Assembly: GCA_033816765.1 (NCBI GenBank)
Contig: CM066292.1
Location: 3,596,001 to 3,660,000, forward strand
Source of the DNA: Nothopassalora personata
Lineage: Eukaryota; Ascomycota; Dothideomycetes; Mycosphaerellales; Mycosphaerellaceae
Direction of reading: 5' to 3'
DNA length: 64,000 nucleotides
Below are positions 44,112 to 55,311 of the stretch, in pieces. The notes beneath the pieces were generated by a model. The model saw only the letters and a program-made list of their open reading frames with translations, did no database searches and was not told the origin of the DNA. Numbering within the stretch: the first letter of the stretch is position 1; each line of letters starts with the position of its first letter. The position numbers and the translations under genes were made by a program.

Positions 44112-45800
44112 TTATCGCGAGCCGCTGATGCGAATATGCCACATGAACTCAGAGCCAAGAATTGTGTACTTCGAGACGACACGTTGCGCGGTCAGACCAA
44201 CGAGGTGATGTATGTGCTCCTCGTCTGGCTCGAAGAACGAGACCAAGTAACGGGTCTTTTGACCGCGGCAGCTTGAAAGCCTCAGCTCTGGAAGTCTATG
44301 CTTATCGTATCGTTGGACAAGTTCTAGGCTCAATTCGACACCACCAGCCTGAGAGATTTTCGATTCGTGCTCGGTCCTGGGTGATATCGTGAATCTACTT
44401 TGCGCCCGGTCCAGGTTGCTAGATGGTTCCAGTGACACTAATATGGTATTTTCGCCTAGTTCAGAGCTCGAAGCTGTGACTAGGCGGACCTTGTAGTCAT
44501 CGCTCGAGACCAGGACCTTGTTCGTGGTTCTGGGAAGGTGATACGCACTCCTTGCGATTGTCAATTCGACTTTGGCGAAGTCACGCAGCGAAGCTACCTC
44601 GATCTGCTTCAGGCCCAGCTGCCGCTCGTATATAACGTCTTCGGTGTCACTTGACCGCGGGCTGCGAAGGTCTGTGGTTTCTATGTGGATACGCTTCTTT
44701 AGAATCAAGCCAATCTGAGCCCGCGGAGGCTCGAGCGAGCGAGCATTCAGAGCAACAAGAACATACTTCCGTTCCTCGAAGCGAGGATCCTCTGGATCGA
44801 AGCAGTCGTACACGTCAGCCAGGACACTGACGCGAAGACCAGCATTGGAGAGCTCAAACACATCTCGCTGCGGCAACGACCAACTAGTGAGGTGATGTTG
44901 ACCCGCAAAGGCGAGAGGAGAGGGTGCCAGGAGAAGTCCGCTCCCTCCCGTCCATGCCAAGATGGTGTGGTCTATTCGATCCCAAGTACGGACAATCTCT
45001 TCTTGCAGGCGCAGAAACGCTTTGACGCCCTCTCCATACAGCAGTGGCATGTTGACTTCGAATATGCCCATCAAGCAATAGGCTTGGTCTTCAGTACGTG
45101 AGGTTGTACGATGAGCAGCCCAGGACATCTTCTGAGCAATGCTTGCCTTGGGAAGCTTTCTTTGATCCAGTAGTATTGCCCGATCAATGAGTGTAATATG
45201 TGATAGAGTGGTCGCTAATTCAGTCTTGCTACCAAGAGGAGTCCATCTATGATCGTAGAAGCGGATGTGGTCCGGCGCAATCAGTTCTTGCAGCGTCCAG
45301 CCTCTAGTAAACCATTTGCTTCGACTTAGTAACTGTTGCAGTCGGCTCGATAGGTCTCCCGTCCGGAAGTGATCTTCCAGACCATTCGTGCGACCTAAAG
45401 ATGCCGCGTGTCGGAAGTCGCTATCTACCGTCCCAGCATGGTTGTCGGATGACTGCCCTAGGTTGGACGCATCGACATCTGCAAGGTATGCATAGCAGAT
45501 CTGGGCATTGAGATACCAGAGATACATCGAGTTGATGGCTTCTCCGAGCTCAGCACTAGAGCGTTTATCTATACAGCATGTGTCGATCCACACATAGTCA
45601 AGACCATCTTCCAATGCTTGACGACAGGTGAGCTCGACCTTGATATAGCCGAGCTGGGTTCGACAATCTGGCTCATGTACGTTGACGAACGTGATTTCTT
45701 CCTTGCCCCAGGTATGCGAAAGAATGGCATACTTGCCTCTGACTTCGCGAGAATCGACAAACTCCTCGAGTTTCCTGGTGCGCGCATTGAGTAACCACAT
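44112..45800 (-). CDS. HET-domain protein (heterokaryon incompatibility type)
   Basis: A single-exon 562-residue protein. The N-terminal HET domain has its hallmark segments in order: YAILSHTWG (about 26), DYVWIDTCCIDK (about 68), the conserved YLWYLNAQICYAYLADV, and WFTRGWTLQELIAP (about 165). DQAYCLMGIFEVNMPLLYGEG closes the domain. The C-terminal 300 residues show beta-rich, unannotated sequence and no NACHT, WD40 or ankyrin repeats, so this is the stand-alone class often called HET-E-like by homology. HET domains trigger cell death upon non-self recognition after hyphal fusion. The partner is unknown; neighbouring polymorphic surface-protein genes make the context suggestive only. Confidence 0.9.
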   Translation of the reverse strand: MWLLNARTRKLEEFVDSREVRGKYAILSHTWGKEEITFVNVHEPDCRTQLGYIKVELTCRQALEDGLDYVWIDTCCIDKRSSAELGEAINSMYLWYLNAQICYAYLADVDASNLGQSSDNHAGTVDSDFRHAASLGRTNGLEDHFRTGDLSSRLQQLLSRSKWFTRGWTLQELIAPDHIRFYDHRWTPLGSKTELATTLSHITLIDRAILLDQRKLPKASIAQKMSWAAHRTTSRTEDQAYCLMGIFEVNMPLLYGEGVKAFLRLQEEIVRTWDRIDHTILAWTGGSGLLLAPSPLAFAGQHHLTSWSLPQRDVFELSNAGLRVSVLADVYDCFDPEDPRFEERKYVLVALNARSLEPPRAQIGLILKKRIHIETTDLRSPRSSDTEDVIYERQLGLKQIEVASLRDFAKVELTIARSAYHLPRTTNKVLVSSDDYKVRLVTASSSELGENTILVSLEPSSNLDRAQSRFTISPRTEHESKISQAGGVELSLELVQRYDKHRLPELRLSSCRGQKTRYLVSFFEPDEEHIHHLVGLTAQRVVSKYTILGSEFMWHIRISGSR

Positions 45801-45934
45801 TGCGACAGTGGGCGATGACGCTAGGTTGGTCTAGTGGTAAGGATGGACATTAGACTCAAAAGAGTTGAGGTCTACAGTCGTACGAGCAGCTCCCGATATG
45901 CAGGGACAGCGCCACAATCACCAGGCTCCAATGG

Positions 45935-48331
45935 CTACTCTACATTCAAGCCGAGAAACGTGATCGCAACAGTAGTGAGTGCCCAGAGCATACGGGACCA
46001 TGTATATGCTTCCCCTGCAGCTCCAGTCGGCTCAGCTGTAGCATCAACCGCCGACGATCTGGAGCTGGTCTCGTCCACCGTCGTAGAGCAGCTGCCCATC
46101 ACGCTGCAAACATAGTCGCCATCAGACGCTATTGTGATGGCCTGAGTCTCATCCTCACCGGCAGCGACGTTGACAGAGATGACATTGTCGGGTACTGACG
46201 CCGGCAGACTCACAGCTCCGGTGTAGTCGGAGCCTGCAAGTGTCACCGCAGGACCACCAGGGACCAAAGTCTGTGTTCCGATAACGAGAGCCCCGTCCTC
46301 ATACTGAGCGCTGTTGCCAGACACCAACGCTTGAACTGCTGTTGGGATCACAGCATCTTCAGCAGCTAACGTGACGGCCATGGCTTGGCCATTGCTGTCA
46401 GTCGCAGTGACGACGACTGGATTGCCAGTAGTCAGGGCTGGAAGGCTCAGAATCTGTGTCGCCTCGCCTTCAGAGACTGTCACAGCAGGCCCACCAGGCT
46501 GCAAGGTTTGTAAGCCTATTATGGTGTTGTTGCCATCGATCACCGCGCCTTGTGCCGAGACCACGGACTGCACAGCATCCTGGTCAGCAGCATCCCCAAT
46601 GGACAACGTCGCTATAGCTTCTTGGCCGCTCGTGTCCGTTGCAGTCACTACCACAACAGGCCTTTGAGACTGTGCCGGCACGCCCAATACTTGTGTCTGC
46701 CCATTATTTGAGATTGTCACAGCCGGTCCGCCTGCCTCGATAGTCTGCGTACCAATAATTAAGACATTCCCCTGCACAGATGCCTCATTCTCCGCGACAA
46801 ATGACGGTACCGCCGCTTCACTATCATCGTTGCTTGGTAGGACCGTGAATGCAACTGGCGTACCGCTGCTTGTGATTGTGACGACGACGCCAGCAGGGCT
46901 TGTGGTTGCTTGTGAGCCGCCCGTAGTGGTGTCGCCGTCTGAGGTGCCCGAGCCCGTGGATCCGTCTACTCTTTGCGAGTCGCTGGAGATGTTCACGCTT
47001 CCGGAGTCACTTGTGTCACGAGAACTGGCATTGTCGTCAGAGCCGCTAGCAGATCGGTCTGCTCCAGGAACCGGAGCATCGTCCTCGGATCCACTCGTGT
47101 TTTGGGTGGCATCTGGTGTCGATGCATCAGCGCCTTGTGAATCTCCAGGGTTGTATATGCTCCCATCACTCGATGGAGGCGCTTCTTCTGACTCATCCTG
47201 TCCAACCTCGCCTATAGCCGACCATATTGGATCTTGATTGATCGGGATCGACTGGCCAGCATCATCCGTGGGCGATGGAATCACGTCCTTGGCAGGTTCA
47301 TCGGCAGATAGAGAGTCGTCATTTTCGGGCTCGGTCGATCCGCCTGGCTGCGTAGGCAATGACGCCGACGGTGCACTCCTCGTAGCGACAGGATCAGGTC
47401 TTGATACCGGACCAGCAGGAGCGGACGAGGCTGGTTCTGGCGCAGCACTTGAGGGCGCAGCAGTCAAAGATTCGGGTGCTGGTTGTTTGGCCTGAGTCGA
47501 TGACGCTTGTGTTGTTCGCGGCAGCACAACATATTCTGTCAAGTAAGTTGCGCCTCTCAATGATGCATGCTGGTGACCCGCCGAGTGATATGGAACAGCT
47601 CGATAGCTCTGGGATGTCGCGCAAATAGTTCGTCAGTTCCGGAAAGGTCCAGAATGGGAACTCAACGCTTGTACTCAGGTCAACACCTGAAGCATCGGAC
47701 GGGTTGTATGCTGCTATGTAAGAGGAGAAGTCGTCTGTATACGTTACTGATGTGGTTATGATGCTGTGTGTCGCTGGTGGGCACGCCTTTGTCGTTATCC
47801 TGATAGTGTTGCCCAGGTCAATGAGAGTATTAGGATAGGTCCTGCAAGTCACAATCAGCATGATATGGGCCGCTTTCAGTAGGAGCGAAATCTTACGCTG
47901 TCAGATGATGCCAAGTACCGTTGTTGTCCAGCAGTCCCGCAAATATTCCTAGCAGCGAGCACTGAGAGTTCACTGTGTAGTATCCAGGCTGAGAGGATGG
48001 GTAGGAGTCTGGGTTTGTTGTAGTTCTCCTTTCATTGTAGTAGTCCGACTCGTACAGACTCCAATTACATATCACGCTCGATGACACTGGACGATTACTG
48101 ACTGGGTCCACGAAGTAGCGTGTTGTGGCTATTGGTGGCATCGCCGATGAGGTTATGATTTGCGTCGTGGTCGGATTCGTTGTGATGAGAAGGGCCGGAC
48201 CCCAGTAGGCAAAAGCTGTTGACTTCAACAAAAGCCGGCTTGAACTCGACAACGCATGGCGGGCCACCATAGAAAGTACATGCCGAAGCGGTAGAAGTCG
48301 TATTGGCGTAGATCGGGCTGGTGACTATGCT
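45935..48331 (-). pseudogene. GPI-type beta-repeat surface glycoprotein, frameshifted copy A
   Basis: Paralogue of the gene at 49-51.6 kb with the same exon plan: an exon from 48331, a 55-bp intron at 47896-47842, then a long exon to 45935. The N-terminal domain ends SSCSISLGGSP; a Ser/Thr/Pro-rich stalk holds DPIWSAIG; then come three modules with QTLxPGGPAVT cores and a hydrophobic C-terminus (ALTTVAITFLGLNV) typical of GPI anchoring. Two frame breaks are seen by comparison with copy B. One is an extra T in the run at 48211-48214 (VNS|FAYWG). The other is a 4-bp direct duplication (gcat) at 47561-47570, between GSP and SLRGATYLTE. The signal-peptide exon was not found. Decay or assembly error are both possible. 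Confidence 0.65.
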
Positions 48332-49062
48332 CTGTCAGAAGGACGACATATCTGTGAGCTTGGCGTAAACGTACCTGACATCATAGATACCACAGGACAG
48401 GAGTCTCTCTCTCAACCCACTTTTGGCTCAGAGAGCAGAGAAAGAAAGCCTTTGGAGCCAGCGAGATGCAAAACGTTCGAGAAAGATGGTAGGGCACTAT
48501 GGACTCAATCCAGCTGTGTAGGGCTGACAACGAGACCATTCGCCAGCTGGGCTGTGTACGCCGTTCGTGCAGCATTGGACCCACAGACTCGTGCGGAACC
48601 CCTACGGACATGCCCCCAGGCCCCGAGAGATGGGGCAGTCTGACGCCCTTCTACAGATCATGTTGCACTTCTCCACCCAGAGAGCTGATCACAGCATCTA
48701 ATGGCTCTGCATTCTTGCCTACTGCAAGTCCGCGACATCTCGATCGAAGGGTAGCCGCCAGAAACATATGTCCATTCTGTGCGGAACCATGTTCATGCCG
48801 TGGCTCAAACTGTCGACATGGTGACACAAAATGTAACGCCGAGACTCCAATCATCTGGCTGATATGCACCAAACAGAGGCTCGACTGTTCAGCCGCAGTG
48901 AGACGACAGGGAGTCGGCAGCGCCAAGTCGGCAGCAATCTATTTTGCCCAGGCTGGTGTGTGCTTGCCCTGTTGTGGCATACTGACTCGGGAATAGATGT
49001 ACCGGGGGAGTGTCCTAACTCTGCATGCCAGGCAACATAACTTGCAGTCCTGCATACTGCCG

Positions 49063-51562
49063 CTACGCGAAGTGGGTAAGCAGGCTGAGAAACATGCCAG
49101 CTGCGATTGCTGCGAAAGGTTTTCCCAGGCCGGCTCGCTTTCCACGTGCACCTGAGTCAGAGGGGACGTCAGATGATGCCGTCTCCCCATCGGTACCATC
49201 TGAGGTTGTAGTACTGGATGTTGCTGCATTCTCTGTGGTTCGAGTGGTCCCATTCGAAGATGTCCTTGAAGCGCGATCAGTTGATGTGCCCAGGCTAGCC
49301 ACAGCGCGAGAGCTCTCCTCAGCGGTCGGTATTTGATTGGCACAGCCTCCAACGACACTACATATGTAGCCACCGAGGTCTTCGGCCTGTGTGTCGTCCA
49401 TTTTGGAAACGGCGATGGTTCCAAGCGGTCCTCCAGATGGTGCTGTCGGCAAGCTGACAACATATGTAGCATCCTGCTCGCTGATGGTCACTGCGCTGCC
49501 GCCAGGGAGAAGTGTTCGCGAGGCAACGACAAAACCGCCATCCGTTGCTCGCATGCCCCCTTGTGAAATCAGAGACTGTACCTGTGATGCGAGAATGCCG
49601 CTGTTGGCCGAGAACGTCACAGCCTGCAATCCACTTGTGCCGGGTACTGTGATTACCAGTCCACTCCTTGTTTCTGCCGCTATACTGACAACAGGCAAGA
49701 ACTCTTCGCCAGATATCGTGACAGCCGGTCCTCCTGGCTGGACAGTCTGGGATCCGATGACCACAGCGCCATCGACAAAGCTTACACTGCCTGCTGCGAC
49801 GATAGACTCAATAGCATCGCTACTGCTGTCCCCGATGGGCACCAAAGTGACTGCCGGGGTGGCCTCAGGACCAGCGAAGGTCAGCGCGGTACCGGATGTC
49901 GGAGGCGAATCGTCGGCCTGTCCCCCGGGGAGTGCGTTGCTACTTCCAGGGCTGTCTCCGTTCGTCTCTGCAGCGCTGCTCGTTATGTCTATCTGACCAG
50001 ATATCGAACCCAACACGATGCCTTGACTAGAACCCTCATCGCCCGAGGGACTGTTGCCAGTGTTGGCAGAGTCCCTCAATTCGGCCTCGTCTGTGCCACT
50101 TTCAGACTCTAAATCGTTTTCGCTCGTGGCAGCAGTCGAAGCAGCCGCTGCACCTGATGCACCGCCGCTTTGTAAATCTCCAGTGTTACTTGTACCTCCG
50201 TTGCTGCTTACGCTACCCGTGTTGGTGTCATCGTCTAGATTGGCGTTGCCCTGTCCGGCTGGCGAAACCGCCGCATTTTCGTCATTGCCTGAGCCGCTGT
50301 TGGTATTTGCACTGTCGGAGTCCGAGCCTGTGAGATCTGAGCTGGCTTGAGGCTGGCTGACAATTGGTACTACGGAATCGCTGTGTGATTGATCTGCATT
50401 GTCGGGAGAGCTCGATGCACCTGCCTGGGGAGGCGGCGCTGGAGCTGTACCAGAAGCTTGCTCAGCGGCATCGCCTATTGCAGACCATATGGGGTCTTGA
50501 TCAATTGGTGAAGGGTCTTCCTCTTCATCTTCGTCTTGTGCGGGTGTGTCTCCTCCTTCGGGACTATTCGTGGGAGAAGTGCCCGCTGTATTGGCTGTAG
50601 GAGTCAAAGGTGGCGGCGATGGCTGCTGTGGAGTTGCTGGCTCATTTGTCGGCTGTTGAGCAGATATTGGCACAGGGTTGGCAGTGGATGTCTGCGGTGA
50701 TGTATTTGGTTGTGTTGTCTGCGGCGCTTCTGGCTGAGGTGTGTCCGCGGGCTGAGCTGCAGTTGTACTTCGAGGAAGTAGAACATTCTCGGTCAGGTGA
50801 GATGCCGGTTTGAGTGTCTGTGGCGAGCCATAGAGGTATATTGAACATGATGTAACTTCGGTGACGTCGGTCAGATAGTTTGACAATTCCGGCATCCAGT
50901 AGAAGGGCATTGGGAATTTTTGTGACCAAGCATCGCTGTATACGATGGAAGTGGTGGTCGTCTGCTCGGGAAGCCCTGTTGATGTGGGACATGTGTTATA
51001 CCACGTCTCGAACTTCGAGCCGAGATCAAGCTTCGGGTTGGGATATGTTCTGTCTCGTCAGCTCGGTGATACTGCGCCATCATGGTGCCTGGACTCACGC
51101 TGATATTGCAGGATATTGCCAATTCAACTCTTGATCGCGGCGTAACACGCCAACCAAAGCACAATCACTGTTCACAGTGTAGTAGCCTGCTTCTGAAGCA
51201 TTCTTGCCAGGTACCACGTATGCCGATGAGTATTGCTCCCAGTTGCAAATTACGGATGAAGAGACCGTCGCATTTGTGCTCGGATCCAAGTAGAAGCGTG
51301 TTGTAGCAATAGTAGGCACTCCAGTAGAGCCATTGAAAGATGCACCTGCAGTGCCCCAGACGCCAACGGCCGCTGGATAGAGTCCGACCGTACAAGACGC
51401 TTGATTGCTGTTGGTCGTACAGGATCTCGTGGTAGAGACGTTGCCGTATGATGTGAAGCTCATGCTGCCTGTGTTTTCCAGGACTCTTGAACCCCTCTTT
51501 GGTGCACAGTTGTGCTCGTATCGTTCGCCCGAGGAAGAGACCAGTGATGAACATGCGAGCAT
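49063..51562 (-). CDS. GPI-type beta-repeat surface glycoprotein, copy B
   Basis: Exons 51562(?)-51099 and 51049-49063, with a 49-bp intron completing the Ala codon before TYPNPKLDLGSKF. The N-terminal ectodomain (cysteines, NSxS/T sequons, ATTRFYLDPSTNATVSSSVICNW) is followed by a long Pro/Ser/Asp-rich stalk with DPIWSAIGD, then two beta-type modules with PGGPAVTISG and PGGSAVTISE cores, and a hydrophobic tail (PFAAIAAGMFLSLL) after a Ser/Gly region, fitting a GPI signal. It should be wall- or membrane-linked. The start is unresolved: MFITGLFLGRTIRAQL, a signal-like peptide, lies in another frame at 51554, so the N-terminus may hold an unseen intron or a frameshift. Confidence 0.65.
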
Positions 51563-52214
51563 ATCACTTAAATCGGTCCTGTCACTCGCTGTACAACAAT
51601 CTATAAACGCATGGTGGGAGGGGCGATGCAAATTCCCCGCGGCCATACAGCATAGTCAGCAAAAGGGCAGGATCTTGTTCCTGACACGGAAGATGAAGGA
51701 TCAGCACGAGCAGTCCAGATCGCTTGATCTTCGTAAATCGCCAGCAGCATACACTGCATGAGCTCGCCGAGACTCGGCCACAGGAAACGGCTTGGGAACA
51801 AGCTGCGTTTAGGGCTAGGACTGAGGTGCAGTGAGTGAGTGGGTGGATGGGTGTAGCAAGAAGGATCGTAATCCTGGCCTTTGGTTATCGCCAAGCCAAC
51901 CCCCAATCTATTCCTCACCAAATTTGGTACATCATTGCAGTAGCCGCCCATCGACTCGGCTACATGTGCTCCGACAGCAAGTTCTATCCTTGTACAACAG
52001 CGTGAATAGCCGTTGACATGCAAGCGAGCTAAAAGTCGGCTTCGGACTTTTGCACATGTTGTGTGATGGACCTGCTCGATGCTTTGGCGCGGACCTCGAG
52101 CAGAGTCTCAGTCGTCACATCCGCACATTTCGTGATCGACAACGGTCCGGACGCACTGCTCATGTCCTCATCGACCAGTAGAGTATCATAATGTAGACCT
52201 CAGAATTCTTGAGC
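51563..52214. other. divergent spacer
   Basis: Roughly 650 bp separating copy B from the pepsin-like gene. No gene or repeat recognised. A missing signal-peptide exon of either neighbour could lie here. Confidence 0.35.
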
Positions 52215-53923
52215 ATGGCAATCAGCATCGCGCCCAGTCAATACTGGTGAGGTGATCCCATTTCCTTGAACTTCCTCCACTGATTGGATTCAGGGAAGGT
52301 AATGACGGTCCCTGGTCAACGTTCGCCCTTCAGATCGGCAGCCCACCGCAAACAGTTCGAGTGCTGCCATCGACCTCACAATCCTCAATATGGGTGGTTC
52401 TAGCAGAAGGGTGTGCTGCCGAAGGTGACCCCACAGACTGCGGCGATCAAAGAGGACTACTATTCGCAACAAATGGCTCGACAAGCTTCGACAGGGTAGG
52501 CAACGAATATTTTGAATTGCCATACTACGAGCCAGAGCGCGACCTTGGATACACTGGCAACTCTCTAGTCGGCAGAGATGTAGCGATATTGGGATGGGAT
52601 GGTAGCACAGCGCCCTTGCTGCAAGATCAAATCATAACTGGCTTCGCAGCGAAGCAGCCTTTTCTGGGAGTGCTAGGGTTGACTCCGAGGCCAGTGAATA
52701 TTACGAGCTTCGTGGACCAGCATCCGAGTCCGCTTGGAGCTTTGCTCGCTGACGAGAAGGTGGAAAGTTCGTACTGGGCGTACTCAGCGGGAGCCCAGTA
52801 TCGAGAGCCAGAAGCACACGCAAGCTTGACTTTTGGTGGTTACGATGCCCTTCGAGGGAATGTCAACGATGTCCTGACCGTGCCGATGGGGGTCGAGACA
52901 GGCCGCGATCTCCAGCTTACGATAAGAAGCATTACCATCACCGATGACACCAGAAGTCACAGTGCAGAGAGTCTTCCGATATACACTATTCTCGACTCCA
53001 CGATCCCGGAGATATGGCTACCGATAGGCGCTTGTGCAGCGTTCGAAGATGGTTTTGGTCTTGTCTGGAACGAGGCCGTGAGTATGTATCTGGTGAATGA
53101 CACCCACCACGATGCACTGACAGCCCAGAACGCCAGCATCAGCTTCACCATGAGTGCGAGCACCGATGCTTCTGCGTCTTCGACTAACATTACGTTTCCG
53201 TACGCTGCTTTCGACATGGAAGCATCGTTTCCCGTAGCCGGCATAACGGATAACAGCACTTTGAGGTACTTTCCTCTGAAGCAAGCGCACAATGAGTCCC
53301 AGTATGTGCTTGGTCGAACATTCCTTCAAGAATCATATCTTGCTGTAGACTACGACAAATCGCAGTTTCATCTATCTCAGGCTACATTCCCTAGCAATGC
53401 TGCCACCATGGACATCATTGTAGCCGGATCAGAGGCAGGGTCCCGCCTGGGCACAGGCGCAATTGTGGGCATCGTGATCGGTGCAGTGGCGGCATTGACC
53501 CTCATAGTAGCTTTTGCTTGGTGGTTCCGGAGACGGAAGAGGGCAGTCAAGCGTCGCTCTCTGCCTACGGAGACCAAGGTAGATGACTACGAGAATCTAC
53601 AGCAGGAGGATGATCATATGAGCCAGTTTTCGAGTCCAGAGCTGGATGCAGGGCCAGTGATACACATACCGGGTCATCCACCAAGCCAAGAGCTCGATGG
53701 CCAGATTGCGAACAGGCTAAAGGCTGATCTCAGTGGCACGAAGCTCGGCGAGCTGAGCGGAGAGACCACGCTCTATGAGGCACCGAGCGGCAAGAACGAT
53801 GCCGCTGAGGTCCAAGGCAGTCCGATGGTATATGAGGTTCCAACTAGAGAGCGTCCGGTAGAGCTTTGGACACCTCCTTCAACAGAAGGACGGAAGACTT
53901 CCGAGGTGGCAGAACTGCCGTAA
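52215..53923 (+). CDS. membrane-anchored pepsin-fold protein, probably non-catalytic
   Basis: Exons 52215-52246 and 52294-53923, with a 47-bp intron, give 553 residues beginning MAISIAPSQYWEGNDGPWS. The N-terminal A1 fold is clear (STFALQIGSPPQTVRVLPS, later SLTFGGYD, and ILDSTIPEIWLP). The first catalytic motif, normally D-T-G/S, is replaced by PSTSQSS (no Asp), while the second keeps Asp as LDST. A single membrane helix (about 397-420, GAIVGIVIGAVAALTLIVAFAWWF) leads to RRRKR and a cytoplasmic tail of about 130 residues with YEAP and YEVP motifs. Sequons are abundant in the outer part. A signal peptide is expected but not in this frame; an earlier exon may exist. Possible role: a surface receptor- or scaffold-like pseudo-protease (inference). 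Confidence 0.82.
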
Positions 53924-53962
53924 CAACATCAAGAAATTTAGATGCAAGTTCTCCAGCCAAGT

Positions 53963-54664
53963 TCATGATTCATGCGTAAAGCGGCCACTTTGGTGCAGAG
54001 TATCGCCAGCATACAAGTCATCGAAAGGACTGCCTGTACGATTCTGCCATCCCTCCACTCGTGGGCAGTCGCAGTCATCGTTTTGATGGCCCCCGCCGTA
54101 CCTATGTCTAATACGCCAAGGGAGACACTGCTGCTTGCGCTTCTCATCTTGCCACGCATCACAGTGTTTTCCGCGTGCCATGCCCGGTCCACAAACGCCG
54201 ACGAGGACCTTCATGTCCCGTTTTCCGACAGTCCAGATCGCGTCCCATATTTCGGCGTTCGGATCTTGCTCACTTTCGACCATACTGCGCGGCAAGCTGC
54301 CAGTGACTTCCACGACGTGCAGTATAATCGCTGATGTCAACGTTCTCCAATTTGAGGCTTTTGTTGTAAACGAGCAAGTCCAGACAGTGTTGTCCGGTAG
54401 TCGTCCGATGTGCATGAAGTTCCTGAAGATCTGGACGAGCATAGCTTCTTGCTCGCGTCGAAAGCGATGCTCGTCGTCCTTGAACTGCTGATACACTCGT
54501 TGCCTTTCCCTCAAAGCGCTTCTTCTCTGCTGCCGCGGATCCATCGCGACAAACTCCGGCAAGGAACGCATTTTGCGCTGCATGTCAGAGGCTCTGCACA
54601 ACATAATACGAAGCGCGAACGTGATTGTGATGATGTTGTGTGAGAACACTGGGTGTTTGGACAA
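53963..54664 (-). CDS. hypothetical protein
   Basis: A 233-codon frame; a central part (MDPRQQRRSALRERQRVYQQ, FRREQEAMLVQIFRNFMHIG) is helical and coding-like, with good codon bias. The start is uncertain, because the ORF begins with TTG and the first strong Met is MQRKMRS. An overlapping minus frame ending 53938 carries a hydrophobic stretch (VQAVLSMTCMLAILC), so an intron near the C-terminus is possible. Family unknown. Confidence 0.4.
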   Translation of the reverse strand: MSKHPVFSHNIITITFALRIMLCRASDMQRKMRSLPEFVAMDPRQQRRSALRERQRVYQQFKDDEHRFRREQEAMLVQIFRNFMHIGRLPDNTVWTCSFTTKASNWRTLTSAIILHVVEVTGSLPRSMVESEQDPNAEIWDAIWTVGKRDMKVLVGVCGPGMARGKHCDAWQDEKRKQQCLPWRIRHRYGGGHQNDDCDCPRVEGWQNRTGSPFDDLYAGDTLHQSGRFTHES

Positions 54665-54804
54665 GGCGAGAAGATGGGCCCCATGCTGGTTCGCCTCTGC
54701 AAGTGCTTCTGAGGTTCAGTAGTCCGGAGTTGATCAATGTCGTCGAAGGCCAGTGCGTGTCCTTGATAGTCGCCTATGAGGATAGCGAGTGTCCTGTCCT
54801 GTTC

Positions 54805-54981
54805 CTAGGAAGTTGAGGTTGGAGCGACCAAGCAAATTTCCATCGAGATTTGATGGGCTATTTCATGACCACCTTCAGCCTGCATACGCAGCAGCATAGC
54901 ACGCACATCCATCAGAGAGAGTTTGAGGGTGTTGGGGTAGCCATTGGTGTAGGTCCAGGCGCGGACTGAGATGGTCGACAT
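54805..54981 (-). CDS. short coding segment with in-frame stop or intron
   Basis: From the ATG at 54981, MSTISVRAWTYTNGYPNTL runs 58 codons to TAG (54807-54805). The same frame then continues with convincing text (RTLAILIGDYQGHALAFDDI, DQLRTTEP) to about 54700. Either the TAG is a nonsense change in a once-longer gene, or an intron starting GTGCGT (in phase 0, after LSLMD) removes it. It is on the same strand as the hypothetical gene below and may be its 5' part. No family recognised. The flank 54982-55311 shows nothing. Confidence 0.35.
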   Translation of the reverse strand: MSTISVRAWTYTNGYPNTLKLSLMDVRAMLLRMQAEGGHEIAHQISMEICLVAPTSTS

Positions 54982-55311
54982 TGTTGTCAGGGTGGCTTAT
55001 GGGCGAGAAGAATCGTTAGAGGTCTGACGGAGGGGTTTAAAGGCATTGTAAAGGGTGCCAATGGCGGGAATGACATGCTTTTCAATGTTTGTGAGACGAG
55101 GTTAGGCACAGGATATGAGCTGCAATATCTCAACGATTGTCGCGTGGAGTTTCTCTCCAAAATTTGGAGACATCTTCGTTATCTCCACCGCAATAGTCAC
55201 CAAGTAGAGCAGAAGAGAAGCGTCTGCCCGCGAAGGTCGTAATGCAATGAAAACATGGTCCACACTTCCTCGCACTCTACCCGATCCCGAGACCGATGAT
55301 GCCTTACCACC

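Noticed and set aside
45826..45900. tRNA-Leu-like sequence (GGTCTAGTGGTAAGG, anticodon-loop-like CTCAAAA)
   Set aside because: No T arm with a GTTCGA-type loop and no pairing acceptor stem could be found.
48499..48996. 165-codon Cys-rich plus-strand frame between the two surface-protein genes
   Set aside because: No signal peptide, irregular Cys spacing and poor codon bias; it runs antisense to the likely 5' region of copy A.
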